Below, in pieces: positions 8,924 to 16,152 of a stretch of DNA of 64,000 bases. The notes under the pieces are model-generated. The model saw only the letters and a program-made list of their open reading frames with translations. It had not been told where the DNA came from and searched no databases. Every line of letters starts with the position of its first letter. Position 1 is the stretch's first letter. Both the position numbers and the translations under genes were made by a program. The stretch covers positions 38,130 through 102,129 of the forward strand of contig UQQM01000004.1 in NCBI GenBank assembly GCA_900543205.1, in the 5' to 3' direction. This DNA comes from an uncultured Bacteroides sp. (GTDB lineage: Bacteria > Bacteroidota > Bacteroidia > Bacteroidales > UBA932).

Positions 8924-11842
8924 TTAGAACGTGAGATTCACTCCGAGCAGGAAGGTCCTGGTGGAAGGATAGAAGGAGTCCCATGCTATGCCCGGCTCAA
9001 GTCCGTTGAGGCTGACCTCGGGGTCGACGCCCTTGTATCCGGTGATGGTGAGCAGGTTCTGCCCGGTCACGTAGACGCGGAGGTTCTTGAGCCATTCGCT
9101 GTTGGGCTTCCAGGTGTAGGAAAGCGTCACGTTGGAGAGCTTCAGGAACGAGCCGTCCTCGACATAATATGAGGAGAAGGTGGTCTGTCCGGCGTTGTCC
9201 GGAGAGTCTAGGGTGGATTTCAGGATGTTCTTGCCCCCGAAATAGTAGTAACCTTCGTAGAAGAGCCTCTGTATGTTGGCCACGTCGTTGCCTATCGAGC
9301 CCCTGAAGAGCATTGAGAGGTCGAAGTTCTTGTACCTGAAGTTGTTCGACCAGCCGAAGGTGAGGTCGGGGAAGGCGTTGCCTATGACCTCGTAGACCGA
9401 CTCGCTCACGGCCTCGCCGGGCTCCACGCCCTTGTAGGTCGCGTTGCCGTTCTCGTCCATGCCGGTGAACACGGGGCCGTAGAAGTTGCCTATGGGCTGG
9501 CCTTCATAGATTCTCTCGACATACTGCTTGAAGTCGGTGGAGATGTAGCCGGTCTGCATGAACTGCATAGCGTAGTCCTCGTTGGAGAAGCTCTTGAGCA
9601 TGTTCTCGTTGTGTGCCATGGTCAGGGTCGTGTTCCATGAGAAGTCGCCCCTCATCACGGGAACGGCGTTGAGCGTGAGCTCAATTCCGCTGTTCTTGAT
9701 TACGCCCACGTTGGTGAACTTGGAGCTGTAGAGATTGGGCGGTACGGGCACCGCGTAGGTGTAGAGCAGGTCGCTGGTGGTCCTGTTGTAGTAGTCGATT
9801 GTTCCGGAGATGCGTCCCTTGAGTACGGTGAAGTCCACGCCGAAGTTGAACTCGCTCTTCCTTTCCCACCGCAGGTCATCGTTCTCGTTGCTGGCGGGTC
9901 CGTAGGAATTGATCCACTCGCCGTTGTAGTAGAACTTTCCGCTGGGCGACAGGCGCGCGAGCGACTGGTAGTTGGCGATGTCCTGGTTGCCGGTCACTCC
10001 GTAGCCGGCGCGCAGCTTGAGCTCGTCAATCCACTCGACATCGTCCATGAAGTTCTCCTGGTCGATGCGCCAGCCTAAGCTGACCGCAGGGAAGAGACCC
10101 CACTTGTTGTTGGCTCCGAAGCGCGACGAGCCTTCATATCTCGCGGAGACGGAGAGCAGGTACTTCTCCTTGTAGTTGTACATCACACGTCCGAAGAATG
10201 CGATGAGCTTGCTGCTTTCCTTGGAGGAGGACATGCTGGCCTCTCCGTTCTGGAGTCCGCTTCCGGAGCCGATGTTGTGCCAGAGAAAGTAGTCGGTGTC
10301 GAAGTCCTTGTTCCACATGTACGAGGTCTCGTACACGTTGTCGGTGTAGGAGTATCCTGCTACGGCCTGGACCGAGTGGTCGCCGAACTTGCCGTTGTAG
10401 TTGGCCTCGATGTCGAGGAGCTTGGTCAGGTTCCAGTAGTTGTTGATTCCGGCCTCTCCGTCACGCGTGGCGTCCTGGGGATAGTATTTCGAGAGATATT
10501 CGCTCTCGCTGCCGGTGTACTGGTTGAACGAGCCCGTCGCAGCCACCGAAAGCTGGTCGGTGATCTTGAACTGTGCGCGCACGCTGCCCATGAAGGTCCT
10601 GAAGCGGTTCTCCCTCTCGGCTTCGTTGAGCATCGCCACGGGGTTGTAGTACTGGAAGGGGCCGTTGTTGGTGTAGTAGCCGCCGTGTGCGGTGTCCTCG
10701 GGGTCGTAGATGGGCTCCGTCGGATTCCTCCTGACAGCCTGCTGTACGGCCCACTGGTCGGTGGGATGGGCCACCCTCGAAGAGTAGTTGAAGTTGTAGT
10801 TGATGGTCAGCCTGTCGTTGAGGGCGGTCTGCGAGATGTTGATGCGTCCGCGGAGGTCGTTGCGGTCACTGTTCAGCACCAGACCCTGCTCGTCCATGAA
10901 CGAGACTGCGGCGCGGTAGGAGAGGTTCTTGCTGCCTCCGGAGACCGCGAGGTTGTAGTACTGGGTGAGGGGCGCCTTGCGCGTGATCGCGTCGAGCCAG
11001 TCGGTGTCCGCGCCTCCGTCGAATCCGCTGTGGCCGTCTGCCATCACCTGGCGGAACTCGTCGGCGCTGAGCATCTCGAGCTTGCGGTTGACGGTCTGTA
11101 TCCCGGCGTAGGTCGAGAATTCCACAGTGGCGTGCTCGCTGCCCTTCGAACCCTTCTTGGTCGTGATGAGTATCACTCCGTTGGTTCCGCGCGTGCCGTA
11201 GATGGCCGCCGCTGAACCGTCCTTCAGCACGTCTATGGACTCGATTTCCTCGGGGTTGATGGACTCCAGCGTGCCGCCTATCACGTTGTCGATGATTACG
11301 AGAGGTGTCGCCCCGGCGGACATCGAGGTGGTGCCTCGCAACTGGATGCTCAGGCTTCCGTTGGGGTCGCCTCCGTCACCTCGGATGATGTTCAGTCCGG
11401 CGATGCGCCCGTTGATGAGGTCGTATGGGCTGGAGTTGCTGCCCTGGTTGAAGTCCTCGCTCTTGAGGCTTGACACGGAGCCTGTGACTTCCTTGCGCGT
11501 GGTGGAGCCGTAGCCTATGACCACCACGTCGTCGAGCAGCATCTTGTCTTCTTCCATTGTCACGTCAAGAACCTTTCTTCCTGACAGCCCGGTGACGATG
11601 TCGTAATAGCCGATGCAGGTGAACCGGAGCTCCGCATCGCCGGAGGAGACGTTCAGGGACCACTTGCCGTCAAGGTCGGTGGAAGTGGCGTTCTGGGTGC
11701 CTTCTTCCATGACCACGACTCCGGCAAGCGGAAGTCCTGACAGGTCCTTGACAGTGCCGCTGACGGCGGACTGCGCGAACATCTGGACGGCTGCCGCCGA
11801 GCAGAATGCAAGGACTAACAGAAATCGCTTGAATAAGGTCAT
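8924..11842 (-). CDS. SusC/RagA-family TonB-dependent receptor
   Basis: This is a 972-residue outer-membrane importer. A signal peptide (MTLFKRFLLVLAFCSAAAVQMFAQ) is followed by a carboxypeptidase D-like/DUF4480-type N-terminal beta-sandwich (SGTVKDLSGLPLAGVVVMEEG). Next come a TonB box-like region (LDDVVVIGYGSTTRKEVTGSV) and a plug with the SusC signature INGRIAGLNIIRGDGGDPNG. The long 22-strand barrel ends in LLGVNLTF with a terminal Phe. It is the first gene of the operon and lies divergent from a LacI regulator across 171 nt. It energises import of the SusD-bound ligand through TonB-ExbBD. Length is typical for SusC proteins. Confidence 0.95.
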   Translation of the reverse strand: MTLFKRFLLVLAFCSAAAVQMFAQSAVSGTVKDLSGLPLAGVVVMEEGTQNATSTDLDGKWSLNVSSGDAELRFTCIGYYDIVTGLSGRKVLDVTMEEDKMLLDDVVVIGYGSTTRKEVTGSVSSLKSEDFNQGSNSSPYDLINGRIAGLNIIRGDGGDPNGSLSIQLRGTTSMSAGATPLVIIDNVIGGTLESINPEEIESIDVLKDGSAAAIYGTRGTNGVILITTKKGSKGSEHATVEFSTYAGIQTVNRKLEMLSADEFRQVMADGHSGFDGGADTDWLDAITRKAPLTQYYNLAVSGGSKNLSYRAAVSFMDEQGLVLNSDRNDLRGRINISQTALNDRLTINYNFNYSSRVAHPTDQWAVQQAVRRNPTEPIYDPEDTAHGGYYTNNGPFQYYNPVAMLNEAERENRFRTFMGSVRAQFKITDQLSVAATGSFNQYTGSESEYLSKYYPQDATRDGEAGINNYWNLTKLLDIEANYNGKFGDHSVQAVAGYSYTDNVYETSYMWNKDFDTDYFLWHNIGSGSGLQNGEASMSSSKESSKLIAFFGRVMYNYKEKYLLSVSARYEGSSRFGANNKWGLFPAVSLGWRIDQENFMDDVEWIDELKLRAGYGVTGNQDIANYQSLARLSPSGKFYYNGEWINSYGPASNENDDLRWERKSEFNFGVDFTVLKGRISGTIDYYNRTTSDLLYTYAVPVPPNLYSSKFTNVGVIKNSGIELTLNAVPVMRGDFSWNTTLTMAHNENMLKSFSNEDYAMQFMQTGYISTDFKQYVERIYEGQPIGNFYGPVFTGMDENGNATYKGVEPGEAVSESVYEVIGNAFPDLTFGWSNNFRYKNFDLSMLFRGSIGNDVANIQRLFYEGYYYFGGKNILKSTLDSPDNAGQTTFSSYYVEDGSFLKLSNVTLSYTWKPNSEWLKNLRVYVTGQNLLTITGYKGVDPEVSLNGLEPGIAWDSFYPSTRTFLLGVNLTF

Positions 11843-11969
11843 AAGAAACAGATTTTAGTGTTATTTGTTTAATTACAGAGCCGAAATTGTCGAAAAACTT
11901 CGGTTTGGTGGCTGCCGAATAGGAAAAATTTTATAAATGTTCGCCCGTTTTTGTGAGCAAATTATGTGA

Positions 11970-12001
11970 TTTTGCGTAAAAATTTGCATTTTTGCATAAA
12001 A
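11970..12001. promoter_or_regulatory. Twin operator-like repeats between susC-like gene and LacI gene
   Basis: TTTTGCGTAAAA (11970-11981) and TTTTGCATAAAA (11990-12001) differ at one base. They are spaced exactly 20 bp start to start, about two helical turns. Each is nearly palindromic around the centre, as expected for LacI-family half-site pairs. A further ATTTGCAT lies between them, and GCAAA/TTTGC arms at 11957-11961 and 11971-11975 add an overlapping inverted repeat. The rest of 11843-12013 holds no gene. No clear TAnnTTTG box was found for either divergent gene. Confidence 0.55.
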
Positions 12002-12013
12002 CACTGATTCTAC

Positions 12014-13024
12014 ATGGCCAAGAAAACAACTCTGTCCACAATCGCGAAGAATACCGGATATTCCGTTTCCACGATATCCAGGGTGCTCAGCGGGCGCTCC
12101 GACAGCCGTATTTCCGAACGCGCAGCGGCGGTGATAAGAGCCGAAGCCGAAAAATGCAACTATTCCGTCCGTCCGCTTGCGCAAATTTTGCATAAGAACA
12201 GGACGAAGATTATCGGAGTCATGCTCCCGTCCATAACGAATCCCTTCTTCGCCGAGATGTGCGGCTCCATAATCCAGGAGGCGAGTGCCAGGGGATACAG
12301 CTCGATAGTGGTCGTGACCATGGAGAACGAGGAGGAGCAGTCCGAATGCGTCTCCACCCTCCTTGCCAAGAAGGTGGACGGCATTCTGGCCGACCCCTGC
12401 GGCAACGGTTCCGAGCTCTTCGAGAAGCTCAACGGTTCCATGCCCGTCGTACTGGTGGACCGTTTCTTCATCAGCCGCGACATCCCCTACGTCACCTCCA
12501 ACAACTTCAAGGGCGCCTTCGACGCCACGATGATGCTGATCAACAGCGGCCACCGCAACATCGCCTGCATCCAGGGGGACATCAGCTCCCTGCCCAACCG
12601 CAAGAGGCTCGACGGCTTCGAGAGCGCGATGCGCGCCGGCGGTCTGCTGGACTGCGCGGTCATAGTGGGCGACGAGTTCTCCGAGCAGAACGGATACCTG
12701 GAGACCAAGCTGCTCCTCAACAGGCAGAACCGCCCCACGGCCATTTTCGCCCTCAGCTACACCATAACCCTCGGAGTCATGAGGGCGGTACGGGACAGCG
12801 GGCTGAAGGTCGGCAAGGACATATCGGTGATATCCTTCGACGACAACATAAGCCTGGACTACATGCACCCTCCGATCACGAGGGTGAGCCAGGCGACCGA
12901 GGAGATGGGCAAACTGGCCGCCAGGATACTGATAAGCCGCATCGAGGGCAACGCCGACAAGATCCCGCAGCTCGAATTGAACACGGAACTGGTTGTCAGG
13001 GATTCAGTGTGCAACATAAATTAG
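12014..13024 (+). CDS. LacI-family transcriptional regulator
   Basis: This is a 336-residue sugar-responsive repressor. The N-terminal helix-turn-helix and hinge are clear (LSTIAKNTGYSVSTISRVLSG at about residues 7-27, hinge near 50-58 with RPLAQIL). A periplasmic-binding-protein-like effector domain follows (IIGVMLPSITNPFFAEMCGSI, then DGILADP, then DISVISFDDN). It lies divergent from the susC-like operon, with the twin TTTTGCRTAAAA repeats between, so the local operon is the likely target. Described Bacteroides ribose loci use a different class of regulator as far as I recall, so this pairing is a variation. The effector is presumably ribose or ribose phosphate, but that is not shown by sequence. 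Confidence 0.92.
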   Translation: MAKKTTLSTIAKNTGYSVSTISRVLSGRSDSRISERAAAVIRAEAEKCNYSVRPLAQILHKNRTKIIGVMLPSITNPFFAEMCGSIIQEASARGYSSIVVVTMENEEEQSECVSTLLAKKVDGILADPCGNGSELFEKLNGSMPVVLVDRFFISRDIPYVTSNNFKGAFDATMMLINSGHRNIACIQGDISSLPNRKRLDGFESAMRAGGLLDCAVIVGDEFSEQNGYLETKLLLNRQNRPTAIFALSYTITLGVMRAVRDSGLKVGKDISVISFDDNISLDYMHPPITRVSQATEEMGKLAARILISRIEGNADKIPQLELNTELVVRDSVCNIN

Positions 13025-13032
13025 TATCTTTG
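13025..13032 (+). promoter_or_regulatory. -7 promoter element of the MBL-fold gene
   Basis: TATCTTTG is a perfect TAnnTTTG, beginning at the first base after the LacI gene stop codon (13022-13024). It ends 8 nt before the ATG at 13041. This gives the downstream gene its own promoter, with a predicted leader of about 4 nt. Confidence 0.6.
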
Positions 13033-13040
13033 CTCCCGCA

Positions 13041-13901
13041 ATGGAAAAGGCAAGACTCACTTTCCTGGGCTCCGGGACCTCCCAGGGCGTGCCTATGATA
13101 GGCTGCGACTGTCCCGTGTGCAAATCCGCCGACCCGAGGGACAGGCACCTGCGCTCCTCGGTGCTCGTGGAATACTGCGGACTCACCATCCTCGTCGACG
13201 CTGGCCCCGACTTCCGCTTCCAGATGCTCCGGGCGGACGTGCGCCACATAGACGCGATACTGCTCACGCACAACCACAAGGACCACACCGGCGGTCTCGA
13301 CGACATCCGGGCGTTCAACCTCATAGAGCGCCATCCGGTCAACATCTACTGCCAGAAATATGTGGAGGACACCCTGCGCCTGGAATACGACTACGCCTTC
13401 GCCGAGCACAAATACCCCGGGGCCCCGGAATGGCGCGTCCACACCATCGACGCCTCGAAGCCCATAACGGTCCACTCCAACGCCAACGAGGAGGTTCTCG
13501 TCTGGGAGAGGGGTTTCGGCTACCACCACCTCGCCCCCGAATCGGCGCCCGACGCCACGGCGGAGGTCATCCCCATCCAGGGCTGGCACCTGAGCGACAG
13601 AACCCTCTCCGTGCTGGGCTACCGCTTCGGCAACATCGCATACCTTACGGACATCAAGCACATCGACGACTCGGAGTACGAAAAGCTCAAGGGCCTCGAC
13701 TACATCACCCTGGGCTGCGTGAAGCCCGAGGAGCACCGCTCGCACCCATCGCTGCAGCAGTGCCTCGACTTCTTCGGGAAGGTCGGCGCACGCGAGTCCT
13801 ACATCACCCATCTCTCGCACCTGCTTCCGAAATACGAGGATTTCTGCAGGATTCTCCCACCGCACGTGCATCCCGCCTACGACGGGCTCGTTCTCGAATA
13901 G
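13041..13901 (+). CDS. MBL-fold metallohydrolase (PhnP-like)
   Basis: This is a 286-residue metallo-beta-lactamase-fold phosphodiesterase. It has the PhnP-type N-terminus LGSGTSQGVPMIGCDCPVC, where the Cys cluster at 22-27 probably binds a structural metal. The catalytic motif THNHKDH is at 76-82, followed by later His/Asp ligands (YLTDIKHID and ITHLSHLLP). PhnP cleaves cyclic phosphodiesters such as ribose 1,2-cyclic phosphate in phosphonate breakdown. No phn genes are seen here, so the role is open. In Bacteroidetes this single-copy protein is widespread and is usually annotated only as a hydrolase. Whether its place beside a ribose locus is meaningful is uncertain, because it has its own promoter. 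Confidence 0.9.
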   Translation: MEKARLTFLGSGTSQGVPMIGCDCPVCKSADPRDRHLRSSVLVEYCGLTILVDAGPDFRFQMLRADVRHIDAILLTHNHKDHTGGLDDIRAFNLIERHPVNIYCQKYVEDTLRLEYDYAFAEHKYPGAPEWRVHTIDASKPITVHSNANEEVLVWERGFGYHHLAPESAPDATAEVIPIQGWHLSDRTLSVLGYRFGNIAYLTDIKHIDDSEYEKLKGLDYITLGCVKPEEHRSHPSLQQCLDFFGKVGARESYITHLSHLLPKYEDFCRILPPHVHPAYDGLVLE

Positions 13902-14021
13902 CCCCTGAAACTCCGGCAACTCCTTGTCTCCCTGCTTGCCGTCGCCGCCGGAATCGTCGCGGGGGAGGCTGCCTGCCGGCAGTATAGGGGCTGTACGGTA
14001 ATCTTCAAGCCTTGCTCCTAC

Positions 14022-15440
14022 CTACAGCACCACCTCCACCAGCTTTCCGACGAGTTCCGGGTCGTAGGGCCGGGAAACGCGGATGTAGTTGCCCGTATAG
14101 CCTTCCATGAGTCCGCCCCGGCAGGTGGATTCGAACAGCACCTTCTCGCGGATGCCTCGGTTGGACTCGATGAATTCAGTGTGCAGGCGGGCGCATAGCT
14201 CCTCGATGGCGGCCACGCGGCGGTGCTTCTCGGCTTCCGGCACCTGGCCGGGCATTGAGGCTGCGGGCGTCCCGGGCCGGCGCGAATAGGGGAATACGTG
14301 GATGAAGGCCGGCCGTATCTTTTCCAGGAACTCCAGGCTCTCCATGAACAGCCCTTCCGTCTCTCCCGGCAGTCCGGTCATCAGGTCTATGCCGAAGAAG
14401 ACTTTCGGCGAGCCGGGCGTCTCCATGCTGCGGCGTATGTATTCCAGCTTCCAGGCGAACAGCGCGGTGTCGTATTTCCGCCCCATCCTGCGCAGCAGCT
14501 CGTCGGAGCCCGTCTGCAGCGGAATATGGAAATGCGGCTGGAACTTCGTCCCCGATGCGATCCAGTCGATGATTTCTTCGGTGATCAGATTCGGTTCGAT
14601 GCTCGATATGCGGTATCTCCCGATGCCGGGCACCGCGTCCAGCGCCTGCAGCAGCTCGAGGAAGCTCTCGCCGGTCGTGCGCCCGAAATCGCCGGTGTTC
14701 ACTCCGGTCAGCACTATCTCCTTCACGCCCTCGGCGGCAATCTTCCGGGCGTTCTCCACGCATTCGGCTATGGGCACGTTGCGGCTGCGGCCGCGTGCGT
14801 ATGGTACGGTGCAATATGCGCAGAAGTTGTCGCAGCCGTCCTGGACCTTCAGGAAGGAGCGGGTGCGCTCTCCGGTGCTGTAGGCTGCAAAGACCGCGTC
14901 GGCTCCGGCTGATGCGGGCCCGGAAGCAGTCCCGACCGGGCCTGATTCCGCGTCGCGGATTGCAAATCCGCTGCAAATCCGTTCGCGACAACCTTGGTCA
15001 GTATCGCGACAACCATCACCCGCGCCGCCGGCAGTCGATATGCAACCACCACCTGCGCCGTCAGCCGATATGCAACCACCATCTGCGCCATCGGCAGCAA
15101 GACCTGCAGCCTTCAGCGTCTCCGGCACCACCAGGGTCTTCTCGTTGGCGCCGAACACTCTCGTGACGCCTTCGATGCCTTCGATTTCGCCCCGGCGCAG
15201 CTCCGCGCTGCATCCGGTCACGACCACCATGGCCTCAGGGTTCACCCTGTGCACCCGGCGCACGAGGTTGCGCGACTTCCTGTCGGAGACGGCGGTCACG
15301 CTGCATGTGTTCACCAGATAGATGTCGGCATTTTCGTTCCAGGGCACGACTTCGAGCCCCGCTGCCTTGAATCCGCGTTCGTAGGTGGAGGTTTCGGCAT
15401 AGTTGAGCTTGCAGCCGAGAGTCAGGAAAGCTATCTTCAT
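14022..15440 (-). CDS. mtaB: tRNA t6A37 methylthiotransferase MtaB, with an unusual insertion
   Basis: This is a 472-residue radical-SAM enzyme that turns t6A37 into ms2t6A37 in tRNAs reading ANN codons. The N-terminal methylthiotransferase domain starts MKIAFLTLGCKLNYAET, with [4Fe-4S] cysteines at 10, 46 and 78. The radical-SAM cluster motif CDNFCAYC is at 203-210 (C203, C207, C210). A TRAM-like C-terminal domain follows. Between the two domains, residues about 112-185 form a Gly/Ala/Asp-rich insertion with near-repeats GADGGCISAD / GAGGGCISTAG / GAGDGCRDTD. The family normally has only a short linker here. Reading frame is kept across it. The gene follows the methyltransferase gene by 4 nt in the tamB operon. 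Function should survive if the linker is flexible. Confidence 0.93.
   Translation of the reverse strand: MKIAFLTLGCKLNYAETSTYERGFKAAGLEVVPWNENADIYLVNTCSVTAVSDRKSRNLVRRVHRVNPEAMVVVTGCSAELRRGEIEGIEGVTRVFGANEKTLVVPETLKAAGLAADGADGGCISADGAGGGCISTAGGAGDGCRDTDQGCRERICSGFAIRDAESGPVGTASGPASAGADAVFAAYSTGERTRSFLKVQDGCDNFCAYCTVPYARGRSRNVPIAECVENARKIAAEGVKEIVLTGVNTGDFGRTTGESFLELLQALDAVPGIGRYRISSIEPNLITEEIIDWIASGTKFQPHFHIPLQTGSDELLRRMGRKYDTALFAWKLEYIRRSMETPGSPKVFFGIDLMTGLPGETEGLFMESLEFLEKIRPAFIHVFPYSRRPGTPAASMPGQVPEAEKHRRVAAIEELCARLHTEFIESNRGIREKVLFESTCRGGLMEGYTGNYIRVSRPYDPELVGKLVEVVL
14955..15090. repeat. Palindrome plus 30-bp tandem repeats inside mtaB
   Basis: Positions 14955-14971 form the inverted repeat GCGGATT-GCA-AATCCGC, with a partial second copy just after it (14972-14981). 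Two CGCGACAACC units lie at 14995-15003 and 15006-15014. A 30-bp unit then occurs twice (15031-15060 and 15061-15090), both copies containing CGATATGCAACCACCA. The 30-bp period equals 10 codons, so the protein frame is kept. The core GATTTGCAATC recurs twice in the intergenic region at 25.7 kb. Confidence 0.8.
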
Positions 15441-15444
15441 CGGT

Positions 15445-16152
15445 CTATGCTAGGATTATGAACACGCAGGGCCGCTTGCCTATCACGGGGACGTGGCCGC
15501 GCCAGCCCGCTATGCTGTCGGTCCTGATGAACTGGGAGGGGAGTGTGATGTCGGCGGCTATGCAGAGCCTGGTGCGCGGCGCAAGGGTCTGGAGCATGTC
15601 GGCAAGAAGCGAGTCGTTGCGGTACGGGGTCTCGATTATTATCTGGCTCCTCCGTGCGGCGGCCGACTGCTTCTCCAGTGCCTTCAGCGCGGACCTGCGC
15701 TCCTCGGTCTTGGCCGGTACGTATCCGCAGAATGCGAACGACTGCCCGTTCAGCCCCGACGCCATCAGCGCAAGCATCAGCGACGAGGGCCCCACCAGAG
15801 GCACCACCTCGATTCCCCGCCTGTGGCAGAGGCCCACGAGCTCGGCACCCGGGTCGGCCACCGCCGGCAGACCGGCTTCGGACAGCAGGCCCACGTCCTC
15901 GCCGGAGTCGAACAGGGCGCCCAGCGCCTCGATGTCGGCGGCGGAGCTGTGTTCGTTGAGCTCATGGAACTCCAGTTCTCCTATGCGCCCCTTGAGCCCG
16001 TATCTGGACAGGAAGCGCCGCGCCGTCCTCGTCTCCTCGACCACGAACACGCGCAGCGAGCAGGCTTTCTCCATCACGCTTCCGGGCAGCACTTCCGCAG
16101 GGTCATTGTCTCCCAGCGGAGTCGGTATCAGATATAGTTTCCCCTTGTTCAT
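15445..16152 (-). CDS. RsmI-like SAM-dependent methyltransferase (tetrapyrrole methylase fold)
   Basis: This 235-residue cytosolic protein is related to RsmI, the 16S rRNA 2'-O-ribose C1402 methyltransferase. It starts with the family motif KLYLIPTPLGD (the usual form is LYLVATPIGN). It has the SAM-site stretch DVGLLSEAGLPAVADPGAELV and the VGPSSLMLALMASGLNGQSFAFCGYVP segment. It is shorter than typical RsmI (about 280 residues) and lacks the C-terminal part. It therefore fits the second, shorter paralogue found in Bacteroidetes rather than the bona fide RsmI. The start must be at 16152 because KLYLIPTPLG is the conserved N-terminus. This leaves a 50-nt overlap with the end of tamB. The target RNA is unproven. 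Confidence 0.87.
   Translation of the reverse strand: MNKGKLYLIPTPLGDNDPAEVLPGSVMEKACSLRVFVVEETRTARRFLSRYGLKGRIGELEFHELNEHSSAADIEALGALFDSGEDVGLLSEAGLPAVADPGAELVGLCHRRGIEVVPLVGPSSLMLALMASGLNGQSFAFCGYVPAKTEERRSALKALEKQSAAARRSQIIIETPYRNDSLLADMLQTLAPRTRLCIAADITLPSQFIRTDSIAGWRGHVPVIGKRPCVFIILA

Noticed and set aside
14880..15110. Frameshift or assembly error in mtaB
   Set aside because: Both flanking MtaB domains are in the same frame, and the repeats have a 30-bp period that keeps the frame, so a real insertion is more likely.
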